Shown piece after piece: positions 1-5,284 of a DNA stretch of 7,052 nt. The first letter of the stretch is position 1. The number at the start of each line of letters is the position of its first letter. Where the stretch lies: contig JAGOUB010000047.1 of the NCBI GenBank assembly GCA_018061525.1, forward strand, positions 1-7,052, in the 5' to 3' direction. A model generated the notes under the pieces. The model ran no database searches, had not been told where the DNA came from, and saw only the letters and a program-made list of their open reading frames with translations. The position numbers and the translations under genes are program-made. The DNA comes from Candidatus Peribacteraceae bacterium (GTDB taxonomy: Bacteria; Patescibacteriota; Gracilibacteria; Peribacterales; Peribacteraceae).

Positions 1-1294
1 CCAAGAGTCCGGCCGTGAGCAGCACGCGCGGGCGTTCGGGCTGCGACTCTGCCCAGGCCAGGGCCGCGCGCAGGCTGAGAGGGCTGATGTTGTAGGTGTC
101 GTCGAGGATGCGCACGCCGTTCTCCTCCGTCACGTGGAAGGTGCCAGCCAGGCCCGTGGCGTTCGCCAGCCCAGCCAGGCTTTGCGCACGCGGTACGCCG
201 AGCGCGTCGGCCACGGCGAGGGCCAGGGCAGCGTTGCCGGCGTTGTGGCGGCCACGCAGCGGGAGCGTTCCGGGTTGACCATCGAGCGTAAAGGCGAGGC
301 CGTCGGCCGTCTCGTGGACATCGTGAATTTGTAGATCGGCGTTGGTCGCAGTGCCGGCGAGGATGGTCTTGGAGGCCCGTCCTTTGAGGGCGGCGGAAGC
401 GTCGTTGTCGGCCAGCAGGATGGCGCTGCCGTTGGCGGGGAGGGCGGTCAAGATCTCGGCGTTCGCTTCGATGATGGCCTCCTCGGAACCGAAGAGCGCC
501 AAGTGGTCGGAGCCGAGCGCCGTCACGACCGCGATCGACGGCTTGAGCACGGCGCTGATCAGGGCGATCTCACCCTGGCTGTAGGCGCCCATCTCCACCA
601 CGACCGGTCGCGATTCATCGGGACCGAAGCCGGCCGTCTCGCGCAGGAACCAGTTGGCCAAGCCCAGTTCGGTGTTCACGTGCGCCGGCGTGACGAGCGG
701 ATGAAGGCTGCCGATGGCGGCGCGCGTCAGCTCCTTGGTGGTCGTCTTGCCCACGCTGCCGACGATGCCGATCACGCGCAGCTTGGAGAGAGAGACACGG
801 CGGGCGGTGGCAGCGGCGAATACGCGTCCGCGCAGGCGCAGGTCCAGCGGCAGTACGATCGTCCAGGCAATGAGCACGCTGATCAGTTGCAGCATCGCCA
901 GGGCCGGCAGGGCCACGGGCAGGGCGAGGGTGCAGTAGAGGATGGCGGCTGCGGTGAGCGCACCGGCGACGATGCCGATAAGCGCGGCCTTCTTGGTCCA
1001 CTCGGGCCAGCGCTGGCGGCGCGCGGCGATCTGGCCGATAGAGAGCAAGGCGAGGAGCGCGAGCGCAATGCCGTCGGCGAGGGGGACGTCGCCCGGCACC
1101 AAGCGCACGATAAGCGCGCCTGCGATGATGAGTGGGCGGATGCGTCCGCCGGCCGCGGCCAGCACACCCTCGCGACGCAGGTGCTCGCGCAGGCGATCGA
1201 GGCGCCACTCCTTCAGCTGGAAGAGCCACAGGCACGTCAGCAGGGGCGAGAGGCAGGCGAGCAGGGCCAATGCGGGCGCGACGACGAAGCTCAC
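1..1294 (-). CDS. murF: Membrane-anchored MurF-like Mur ligase, partial (C-terminus beyond window)
   Basis: Likely adds D-Ala-D-Ala to UDP-MurNAc-tripeptide in cytoplasmic peptidoglycan precursor synthesis. Translated from the GTG at 1294, 431 codons are visible without a stop. Residues 1-170 hold about five hydrophobic segments (roughly 2-25, 54-67, 75-89, 103-124, 124-150). They take the place of the usual MurF N-terminal substrate-binding domain. The ATP-binding P-loop follows: GIVGSVGKTTTKEL at 176-189, Lys183. Next come VVEMGAYSQGEI, SDHLALFGS, GRHNAGNAALALA and ILDDTYNISPLS, matching the MurF central domain and the start of the C-terminal domain. Two oddities stand out. The motif that reads AKGEI in E. 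coli MurF is ANAEI here, so the carbamylated lysine is Asn278. The conserved GR before the third domain reads GT. GTG is the only start, because an in-frame TGA lies eight codons upstream. It sits 50 bases behind the hydrolase gene. Family assignment is firm; exact substrate is less sure. Confidence 0.88.
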   Translation of the reverse strand, partial: MSFVVAPALALLACLSPLLTCLWLFQLKEWRLDRLREHLRREGVLAAAGGRIRPLIIAGALIVRLVPGDVPLADGIALALLALLSIGQIAARRQRWPEWTKKAALIGIVAGALTAAAILYCTLALPVALPALAMLQLISVLIAWTIVLPLDLRLRGRVFAAATARRVSLSKLRVIGIVGSVGKTTTKELTRAAIGSLHPLVTPAHVNTELGLANWFLRETAGFGPDESRPVVVEMGAYSQGEIALISAVLKPSIAVVTALGSDHLALFGSEEAIIEANAEILTALPANGSAILLADNDASAALKGRASKTILAGTATNADLQIHDVHETADGLAFTLDGQPGTLPLRGRHNAGNAALALAVADALGVPRAQSLAGLANATGLAGTFHVTEENGVRILDDTYNISPLSLRAALAWAESQPERPRVLLTAGLL

Positions 1295-1302
1295 AGGCTC
1301 CG

Positions 1303-1308
1303 ATTGTA
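1303..1308 (-). promoter_or_regulatory. Candidate -10 box for the Mur ligase gene
   Basis: TACAAT read on the minus strand (five of six matches to TATAAT) lies in the 50-base gap behind the hydrolase stop. Transcription would start near 1296, two bases before the GTG codon at 1294, giving an essentially leaderless mRNA. No good -35 box is visible at the proper distance. A GGAG lies only three bases before the GTG, too close for a standard ribosome site. The gene could equally be read through from the upstream operon. Confidence 0.3.
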
Positions 1309-1344
1309 GCCCTTTTCACGCTGAGAGTCCGGCTTTTTGCGCCT

Positions 1345-2079
1345 TCAGATGCCTGCCGCTTTGCGGACGGCGGCGGCGATCTCGGCGGCGCAGTCGCGGT
1401 GCACAGCGTGGCGCACGCCGGCGAAGCGGTGCAGGCGCGCGTGCGGCATGGTCTCGGCCAAGAACTCGCCGTCCGCAATGGGCGTCTGGCGGTCGTCCTC
1501 GCCCCAGAACAATTCGGTGGGGATGGCGATGTGTGTGGCCAGCGGTGTGATGTCGTCGCGCGTCACTAGCACGAGCGTCTGCTGCATCAGCGGTGAGGCG
1601 CGCTCGTAGTCGTGCACGCGCATGAGTTTGTAGAGCAGGCGGCGGCCGGTGGGCAGAAGCAGCGAGAGGCCGGGCAGCGACAGGATGGCCTTGCCGCCCT
1701 TGGCCAGGACGTAGCCGATCTGGCGGCGTAGGCGGTAGCGGCCGTGGCGGTTGATGGCCGGCGCGCACAAGAAAAGGTGTGTCGGCTTGAGCGCTTCGCC
1801 GGCGCAAAGCAATAGCGCGATGCGGCCGCCGTGGCTGTGACCGAGTAGCAGGAGCGGACCGGTGTCCTTATGGTTCTTGGCCAACCAATCGACCACCCAT
1901 TGGGCGTAATCGACGGTGTGCCAGGGGCGCGTGGGTTCGGGCTCGGCGCCGAAGCCCGGCAGGTCGGGCGCGAGCACCTCGATATCAGAGCCGCCGAGCG
2001 CCTTCTTCAAGGCGTCGAACGAAGCGGAGCTGCCGCCCCAGCCGTGCAAACAGAGGAGTGTCGCGCGCATCGCCGTCAT
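1345..2079 (-). CDS. Alpha/beta hydrolase
   Basis: A 244-aa enzyme of the alpha/beta hydrolase superfamily, probably a cytoplasmic esterase or related hydrolase; the substrate cannot be read from sequence. Visible landmarks are the oxyanion-hole HGWGG at 12-16, the nucleophile elbow GHSHGG with Ser82, the acid in WGEDDRQTP (Asp196), and the catalytic His224 in GVRHAVH. The triad is therefore complete and length is typical. Residues 110-165 form a basic cap region with a hydrophobic stretch (AILSLPGLSLLLP) that may contact lipid. The ATG at 2079 begins one base after the stop of the methyltransferase (TAAG then ATG), suggesting translational coupling in one operon. A second in-frame ATG lies three codons in, at 2070. 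No Shine-Dalgarno site precedes either. The gene ends in TGA. Confidence 0.88.
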   Translation of the reverse strand: MTAMRATLLCLHGWGGSSASFDALKKALGGSDIEVLAPDLPGFGAEPEPTRPWHTVDYAQWVVDWLAKNHKDTGPLLLLGHSHGGRIALLLCAGEALKPTHLFLCAPAINRHGRYRLRRQIGYVLAKGGKAILSLPGLSLLLPTGRRLLYKLMRVHDYERASPLMQQTLVLVTRDDITPLATHIAIPTELFWGEDDRQTPIADGEFLAETMPHARLHRFAGVRHAVHRDCAAEIAAAVRKAAGI

Positions 2080-2080
2080 C

Positions 2081-3022
2081 TTAGCCGATCCAGCCGTCCT
2101 TCATATCCATCGCGCACGAGGCCAGCACCTGGCCCGCCGCGTCGCAGCGCTCGGCCGTCCATTGCACGCGCACGCCGATCTCGTAGCGCGTATCCGACTT
2201 GATCTCGACGTGCAGGCTCTCGCCGGCGTGCACTTCCAGCGGCTCGCTGAGCGGGAGGAAGATCTGTTCCCAGTGCGTGGCCTCGCCGCGCGGGTCGGTG
2301 GATAGGACGATTTCGGGCATGAGCAATGCGTCCCAGTGTAGGCAGAAGCCGTAGACCGTCTGTGTCTCGGGCACGGTCCAGGCTGCGCGTCCGCTGCGCC
2401 GGCTGGAGCCGGGATCCTCCGCGGTGAGCGTGTCCCAGACCCGGGCGTCGTGGCCGGCGCCCAGGAGTTCGCCGGGCAGCACTGATTTCACGTACATGTT
2501 GCTGAGCGTCAGCTTCTTGGCGGCCGAGAAGTCGAGGTCGTAGCCGATGCGGTCCCAAACGTTGATCTCTTCCCACAGACGCGACGTCACCACGGGTGAG
2601 ACAAACTGCTCCACCCTGGAGGGGATGATCACGCCGCCTGGCTTCACGAAGCGCTTGGCGTCGCGGAAAATCTCGACAATGTGCTCCTCGTAGGCGTAGT
2701 TGCCCAGTGTTTCGGAGACCAGGATGTCGGTGCGGACGGGGTCCTTCACTTCTTCAGAGTGGCGGCGGATGAGCATCCAATCCTTAAGTCCGTTCTTCTT
2801 CATGAAGTCGGCACAGAGGGCGGCGATCTCACCTGCCTCGTAGAGGATGGCGCGCTTGGCGCCGAGCTGCAGCGCGAGCGCGCTCAAGAAGCCCGTGCCG
2901 GCGCCCAGGTCGGTGACGGTGCTCTCGGTGGGCACGATGGCGGCGTCGAGGGCGTGCGCGAAGGCTTCGTTGCGCAGGCGGTCGCCCATGAGCTTGCGTT
3001 GCAATTCAATCATCGCCGCCAT
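2081..3022 (-). CDS. PRMT-like protein arginine methyltransferase
   Basis: A 313-aa class I SAM-dependent methyltransferase with PRMT hallmarks. Motif I is DLGAGTG at 38-44. The acidic residue that would bind the SAM ribose is Glu62 in ILYEAGE. The double-E loop is SETLGNYAYEE at 103-113: Glu104 and Glu113 are nine apart, the same spacing as in mammalian PRMT1 (SEWMGYCLFYE). VKPGGVIIPSRV (127-137) matches the strand that leads to the PRMT beta-barrel. In the C-terminal half, ATHWEQIFLPL (THW at 249-251) aligns with the PRMT THW loop and is followed by a VHAGESLHVEI strand like TVKTGEEIFGTI of PRMT1. The N-terminal YFxxY helix of eukaryotic PRMTs is absent, and an in-frame TGA nine codons upstream of the ATG excludes a simple extension. 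It is first in the operon with the hydrolase. A peptide or protein arginine substrate is inferred from the family; a small-molecule substrate remains possible. Confidence 0.8.
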   Translation of the reverse strand: MAAMIELQRKLMGDRLRNEAFAHALDAAIVPTESTVTDLGAGTGFLSALALQLGAKRAILYEAGEIAALCADFMKKNGLKDWMLIRRHSEEVKDPVRTDILVSETLGNYAYEEHIVEIFRDAKRFVKPGGVIIPSRVEQFVSPVVTSRLWEEINVWDRIGYDLDFSAAKKLTLSNMYVKSVLPGELLGAGHDARVWDTLTAEDPGSSRRSGRAAWTVPETQTVYGFCLHWDALLMPEIVLSTDPRGEATHWEQIFLPLSEPLEVHAGESLHVEIKSDTRYEIGVRVQWTAERCDAAGQVLASCAMDMKDGWIG

Positions 3023-3053
3023 TCTCGCGTCTCTCGGTCGGTCTCACAAGCAC

Positions 3054-3062
3054 TGCTATTTT
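3054..3062 (+). promoter_or_regulatory. Candidate extended -10 promoter upstream of the micro-ORF
   Basis: TGC followed by TATTTT matches the extended -10 pattern TGnTATAAT at four of six core bases. No convincing -35 box is present. Transcription would start near 3069, leaving about 65 bases before the micro-ORF. That leader could fold through CTCGG (3063-3067) with CCGAG (3093-3097), or CGGCG (3065-3069) with CGCCG (3081-3085). Confidence 0.25.
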
Positions 3063-3133
3063 CTCGGCGAAGTGATTCGACGCCGGTGTATTCCGAGTAG
3101 AGTGGGGATACGTACTTCTTTCCCACCTCACCT

Positions 3134-3184
3134 ATGGGCGCCTGCCCCGTTTGTCACAACGAGCCGTGCACGTGCAGCAAGTGA
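3134..3184 (+). CDS. Putative 16-aa cysteine-rich (zinc-knuckle-like) microprotein
   Basis: The ATG at 3134 opens a 16-codon frame reading MGACPVCHNEPCTCSK, stopped by TGA at 3182-3184. It carries four cysteines and a histidine as CxxCH and CxC (Cys4, Cys7, His8, Cys12, Cys14), a pattern like a minimal zinc or other metal-binding knuckle. A strong hairpin with a T tract begins 18 bases after the stop, so the frame sits in a compact unit ended by its own terminator, with a possible promoter upstream. No Shine-Dalgarno site is seen, but most genes here lack one. The in-frame TAG at 3098-3100 leaves this ATG as the only standard start. Neighbours are the divergent methyltransferase operon on the left and the 298-aa gene on the right. 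Expression is unproven; a small RNA that happens to carry this frame is the main alternative. Confidence 0.5.
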   Translation: MGACPVCHNEPCTCSK

Positions 3185-3202
3185 GTGGAGAGTGAGGCGA
3201 AG

Positions 3203-3224
3203 AGGCCCCCATGTGGGGCCTTTT
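3203..3224 (+). terminator. Intrinsic terminator after the micro-ORF
   Basis: Stem AGGCCCC (3203-3209) pairs with GGGGCCT (3215-3221) around a five-base loop, and TTTT follows from the stem end (3221-3224). It lies 18 bases after the micro-ORF stop and just before a strong promoter, so it separates two transcription units. AAG before the stem can extend pairing into the T tract. No minus-strand gene needs it, since the methyltransferase reads away from it. Confidence 0.7.
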
Positions 3225-3234
3225 CTGTGGGCTT

Positions 3235-3243
3235 TGCTATAAT
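3235..3243 (+). promoter_or_regulatory. Extended -10 promoter (TGCTATAAT)
   Basis: TGCTATAAT is an exact extended -10 element (TG, one base, then the consensus TATAAT at 3238-3243). It lies directly downstream of the terminator at the edge of an AT-rich island in otherwise GC-rich sequence. Transcription would start near 3250 and run into the 298-aa gene. The bases at the usual -35 distance belong to the terminator stem and do not resemble TTGACA, which an extended -10 does not require. Confidence 0.65.
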
Positions 3244-3270
3244 TGACAGAAATTTTAAAAGGTTTATTTT
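3243..3270 (+). promoter_or_regulatory. Second, overlapping promoter: TTGACA-N16-TATTTT
   Basis: A perfect -35 box TTGACA (3243-3248) shares its first T with the upstream TATAAT. A -10 candidate TATTTT (3265-3270) follows after 16 bases, predicting a start near 3277. The two promoters overlap so that polymerase at one should block the other. Both point toward the 298-aa gene. Confidence 0.5.
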
Positions 3271-3277
3271 ACGAATA

Positions 3278-3409
3278 GGATCATTCATTCCACCGGAGCC
3301 TTTTCAAGGAGAGTGGCGGTTTACACAATGTAGGCAACAACAACCAACGGGCGGTGCCAATCGGTAGCCGCGCGTGCGTCGAGTGACACAGTGGCAAAGT
3401 GGGTCAAAC
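3278..3409 (+). other. Long 5' leader of the 298-aa gene
   Basis: About 130-160 bases lie between the predicted starts (3250 or 3277) and the ATG at 3410, unlike the very short leaders predicted elsewhere here. It contains AAGGAG at 3306-3311, with a GTG at 3313 and an ATG-TAG pair at 3328-3333 downstream in one frame, so a GTG start would give a six-codon peptide. A small stem CCTT/AAGG (3299-3302 with 3306-3309) covers part of AAGGAG. I recognise no riboswitch family. A regulatory leader is possible but unproven. Confidence 0.25.
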
Positions 3410-4306
3410 ATGAACTGTTTCGCATTTGATGGATACGAGTTGTACGACGGCTTGTCGATGCTGGGCAATGCCTATCTCATGTCGGATGTCGTCATCTCTG
3501 TTTCAAGACGGCGGCCGCCGGCGGTAGATTTTCACATCAGCCGTATTTTTTCGGCAGGTTTAGAGCGTGAAGCGGATGGCACTCTTTCGCTGATTCGGGT
3601 TTCGGCGGAGTCGAGCGAGTACATCCTGCTGCATTTTACCGACTGCCAAGATGTGCGGCTGGTGCGGGGCGAGATTTTTATCGGGCAGGAGGTCCAGCAG
3701 GAAGGATACCAGGAGGGATATATCGCTTTCCGTGGTGTCCTGGAATTCTCCGTAGACGAGGAGAGACGCTATCTCTCGTTCGTCCCCGGCCAGACGCGTC
3801 CGCACGTGTACACGCTCCGCGAGTTTACGGAGCGCGAACGGCGTCGTGCCAAGCATGCCAACAGACGAGCGGCTGCGCGCAAACAGCATCGAGATGAGGC
3901 GGCACGCTGGTCTACGGTCAGCACGGAGGAGACGATCCAGGTCATGCCGCTCACGTGCCGCCATCTGCCCTCACGGCCGCAACAAGACGGTCATCTGTGG
4001 CTGCCCGATACGCATCTGATCGTCCAATTTCTCGAGCAGCCGGCGCCGCACTATCCGGTTGTGGATCCGTCCGATACGTATGCCATCTCGGTGCACGCTG
4101 AGGTGCTCGATCGCACCGGGTGGGACGTTCTGACCAATGCCCGCATCGAGGTCCTGCGAGCGGCTCTGCCATTACTGTTCACGGCCCGTCGGATGTGCGA
4201 GTACGAGCAGCGTGACACCGGCGAACGTCGCGGCGAGGTGATCTGGTACGAACTGGATCCAGACAGCCTAAAGTGCTGGATCGAACGAGCGCTCAGCCTG
4301 TCGTAA
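3410..4306 (+). CDS. Hypothetical protein, 298 aa
   Basis: I do not recognise this protein. Residues 1-135 look rich in beta strands (for example LIRVSAESSEYILLHF and YIAFRGVLEFSVDEE) and include a short QEGYQEGY repeat near 97-104. Residues 136-166 form a highly charged, Arg-rich helix (REFTERERRRAKHANRRA) that may be a linker or nucleic-acid contact. Residues 175-298 appear to be a second mixed alpha/beta domain ending in an acidic-aromatic helix. There is no signal peptide or membrane segment, so it is probably cytoplasmic. An in-frame GTG at 3374 could add 12 residues; I prefer the ATG at 3410 because MNCFAFDGYEL reads as an ordinary N-terminus. Neither start has a clear ribosome site. 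The gene has strong promoters and its own terminator, so it looks monocistronic and actively expressed. Confidence 0.72.
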   Translation: MNCFAFDGYELYDGLSMLGNAYLMSDVVISVSRRRPPAVDFHISRIFSAGLEREADGTLSLIRVSAESSEYILLHFTDCQDVRLVRGEIFIGQEVQQEGYQEGYIAFRGVLEFSVDEERRYLSFVPGQTRPHVYTLREFTERERRRAKHANRRAAARKQHRDEAARWSTVSTEETIQVMPLTCRHLPSRPQQDGHLWLPDTHLIVQFLEQPAPHYPVVDPSDTYAISVHAEVLDRTGWDVLTNARIEVLRAALPLLFTARRMCEYEQRDTGERRGEVIWYELDPDSLKCWIERALSLS

Positions 4307-4323
4307 GGCTCTGGAATAACCAC

Positions 4324-4353
4324 CGGCCAATGCATGCATTGGCCGCTTTTTTT
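4324..4353 (+). terminator. Intrinsic terminator with a perfectly palindromic stem
   Basis: Bases 4324-4345 are a perfect 22-base palindrome (starting CGGCCAATG and ending CATTGGCCG), followed by C and seven T residues (4347-4353). It lies 17 bases after the TAA of the 298-aa gene. The opposing gene ends at 4359, so the terminator sits between convergent genes. On the minus strand no T run follows the stem, so termination there should be weaker. Confidence 0.88.
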
Positions 4354-4358
4354 GTGTC

Positions 4359-5168
4359 TTACGCCGCCGACCACCAGTACCGCATGAGCAGGTCACGGCC
4401 GAAGGCACGGCGCACGTCGGCGGCGATGCCGAACACTTGCTTGAAGCGTTCGATGTGCGGTTTGCCCTTGCCGGCGATGGTCTTGAGTACGGCGGCGGTC
4501 ATATCCTCGGCGTGGCGAGGTTCTTCGGGCGGCCTGTCGGGTGCTTCTTCTTCATCGGCAGAGAGGATATCGGCCATCTCCAGCAGGAACGTGCTGTGGT
4601 AGTGCAGCCCCGGCAATTGCCAAAACGGCAGATCGTCTGTCCGGTCGGGGTCATTCAAGACGTGGTTTGAAAAGAGGACGACCGGCTTGGGCGTCTCGGT
4701 GACAGTGCGGACGACGTCATCGTAGGTCGCGAGGCTCACGGCCTTCACGCGCTCGGCGAGCACGGGGACGATCTCGGGACGGCGGGAGAAGAGCGGCGGC
4801 CGGTGGAGCGATTCCTGGGCGAGACCGTCGGCGAACTCGCGATCGAGGATCTCGGGCGCGTAACCGGGGTCGAAGGCGCGGTAGTCGACGCCGAGCTCGG
4901 GGCCATGCAGGGCCAAAAAGTGGCTGAGAGCGGGGTTATATTCCCAGTCGTCTTCCACGGGCGGATCCTGCTGATGCGCGCCGCACTCCACGAGCAGCAC
5001 ATCGTGCAAGTCGAGGCGGAGTGATCGCACGAAGGCCACGACGCGCGCGAGCACGTCGAAGCGCTGGCAGAGGATGTCGTTCGTGTCGGTCGCACGGAGT
5101 AATCGCCCGGCGGCCTTCAGGTCGGCGGGGTCGATCTGGTGGTCGGGTGGGAGGGGGATGGGGCGCAC
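4359..5168 (-). CDS. Hypothetical protein, 269 aa, possible degenerate Rossmann/methyltransferase-like fold
   Basis: I cannot name this protein. The pattern VLLVECGAHQQDP (57-69), then VDYRAFDPGY (94-103), then KPVVLFSNHVLNDP (161-174) resembles the strand-loop order of a class I methyltransferase, with motif I, an acidic motif II and a late strand. The glycine-rich loop is not canonical, so this is a weak inference. Residues 203-222 are acidic and proline-rich and probably disordered. The C-terminus is helical and basic, ending YWWSAA. There is no signal peptide or membrane segment. The GTG at 5168 is the first available start and coincides with the predicted transcription start. An overlapping ATG at 5170 is in another frame and does not encode this product. 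It follows the lipoprotein gene on the same strand after 116 bases and has its own promoter. Confidence 0.75.
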   Translation of the reverse strand: MRPIPLPPDHQIDPADLKAAGRLLRATDTNDILCQRFDVLARVVAFVRSLRLDLHDVLLVECGAHQQDPPVEDDWEYNPALSHFLALHGPELGVDYRAFDPGYAPEILDREFADGLAQESLHRPPLFSRRPEIVPVLAERVKAVSLATYDDVVRTVTETPKPVVLFSNHVLNDPDRTDDLPFWQLPGLHYHSTFLLEMADILSADEEEAPDRPPEEPRHAEDMTAAVLKTIAGKGKPHIERFKQVFGIAADVRRAFGRDLLMRYWWSAA

Positions 5169-5174
5169 ATCCTT

Positions 5175-5203
5175 ATTAAAAAATAGTATTATTATTTAGT
5201 CAA
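5175..5203 (-). promoter_or_regulatory. Promoter TTGACT-N17-TTTAAT for the 269-aa gene
   Basis: On the minus strand, TTGACT (5203-5198) is followed after exactly 17 bases by TTTAAT (5180-5175), each five of six consensus matches, inside a strongly AT-rich island. If the last T of the -10 is position -7, transcription begins at 5168, the first base of the GTG start codon. This predicts a leaderless mRNA. AAGG lies just upstream of the codon but would not be transcribed in that case. Confidence 0.65.
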
Positions 5204-5228
5204 ATACCTTCCAAGGGGTGGAGCGCGA

Positions 5229-5276
5229 GACCAGGCACGGACCACGGCTGCAATAGCACCATGGTCCGTGTTGGTC
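5229..5276 (-). repeat. Long imperfect inverted repeat after the lipoprotein gene
   Basis: GACCAGGCACGGACCA (5229-5244) is nearly the reverse complement of TGGTCCGTGTTGGTC (5262-5276), differing by a short GG/T internal loop. Pairing can continue inward through GGCTGC and GCACC around an AATA loop. The hairpin starts nine bases after the lipoprotein stop codon. It lacks a T tract on the minus strand, so it may stabilise the 3' end, act as a weak terminator, or bind a protein upstream of the next promoter. Confidence 0.55.
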
Positions 5277-5284
5277 CTCAGGTA

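Noticed and set aside
503..1309. 268-aa open frame on the plus strand opposite the Mur ligase
   Set aside because: It is rich in Gly, Gln, Arg and Asp with no motifs and lies wholly antisense to a gene with clear Mur ligase motifs. GC-rich coding DNA commonly gives such shadow frames.
615..1478. 287-aa minus-strand frame overlapping the Mur ligase and hydrolase
   Set aside because: It is an off-frame reading of the same strand with Arg/Pro/Ala-rich low-complexity translation. The correct frame gives GSVGKTTTKE and the other Mur motifs.
2081..3022. Use of TGA as glycine (code 25)
   Set aside because: All genes read well with standard stops, several end in TAA, and no TGA interrupts any motif-bearing frame.
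3306..3333. AAGGAG followed by ATG-TAG, a minimal ORF in the leader
   Set aside because: AAGGAG is about 16 bases from the ATG and only one base from the in-frame GTG, so neither spacing suits a ribosome site. It is noted only as part of the leader.
3134..3367. TGA readthrough of the micro-ORF into the in-frame GTG frame at 3185 (about 77 residues)
   Set aside because: The extension spans an intrinsic terminator and the TATAAT promoter. Its translated sequence shows no further ligand pattern, and a TGA also ends the hydrolase normally.
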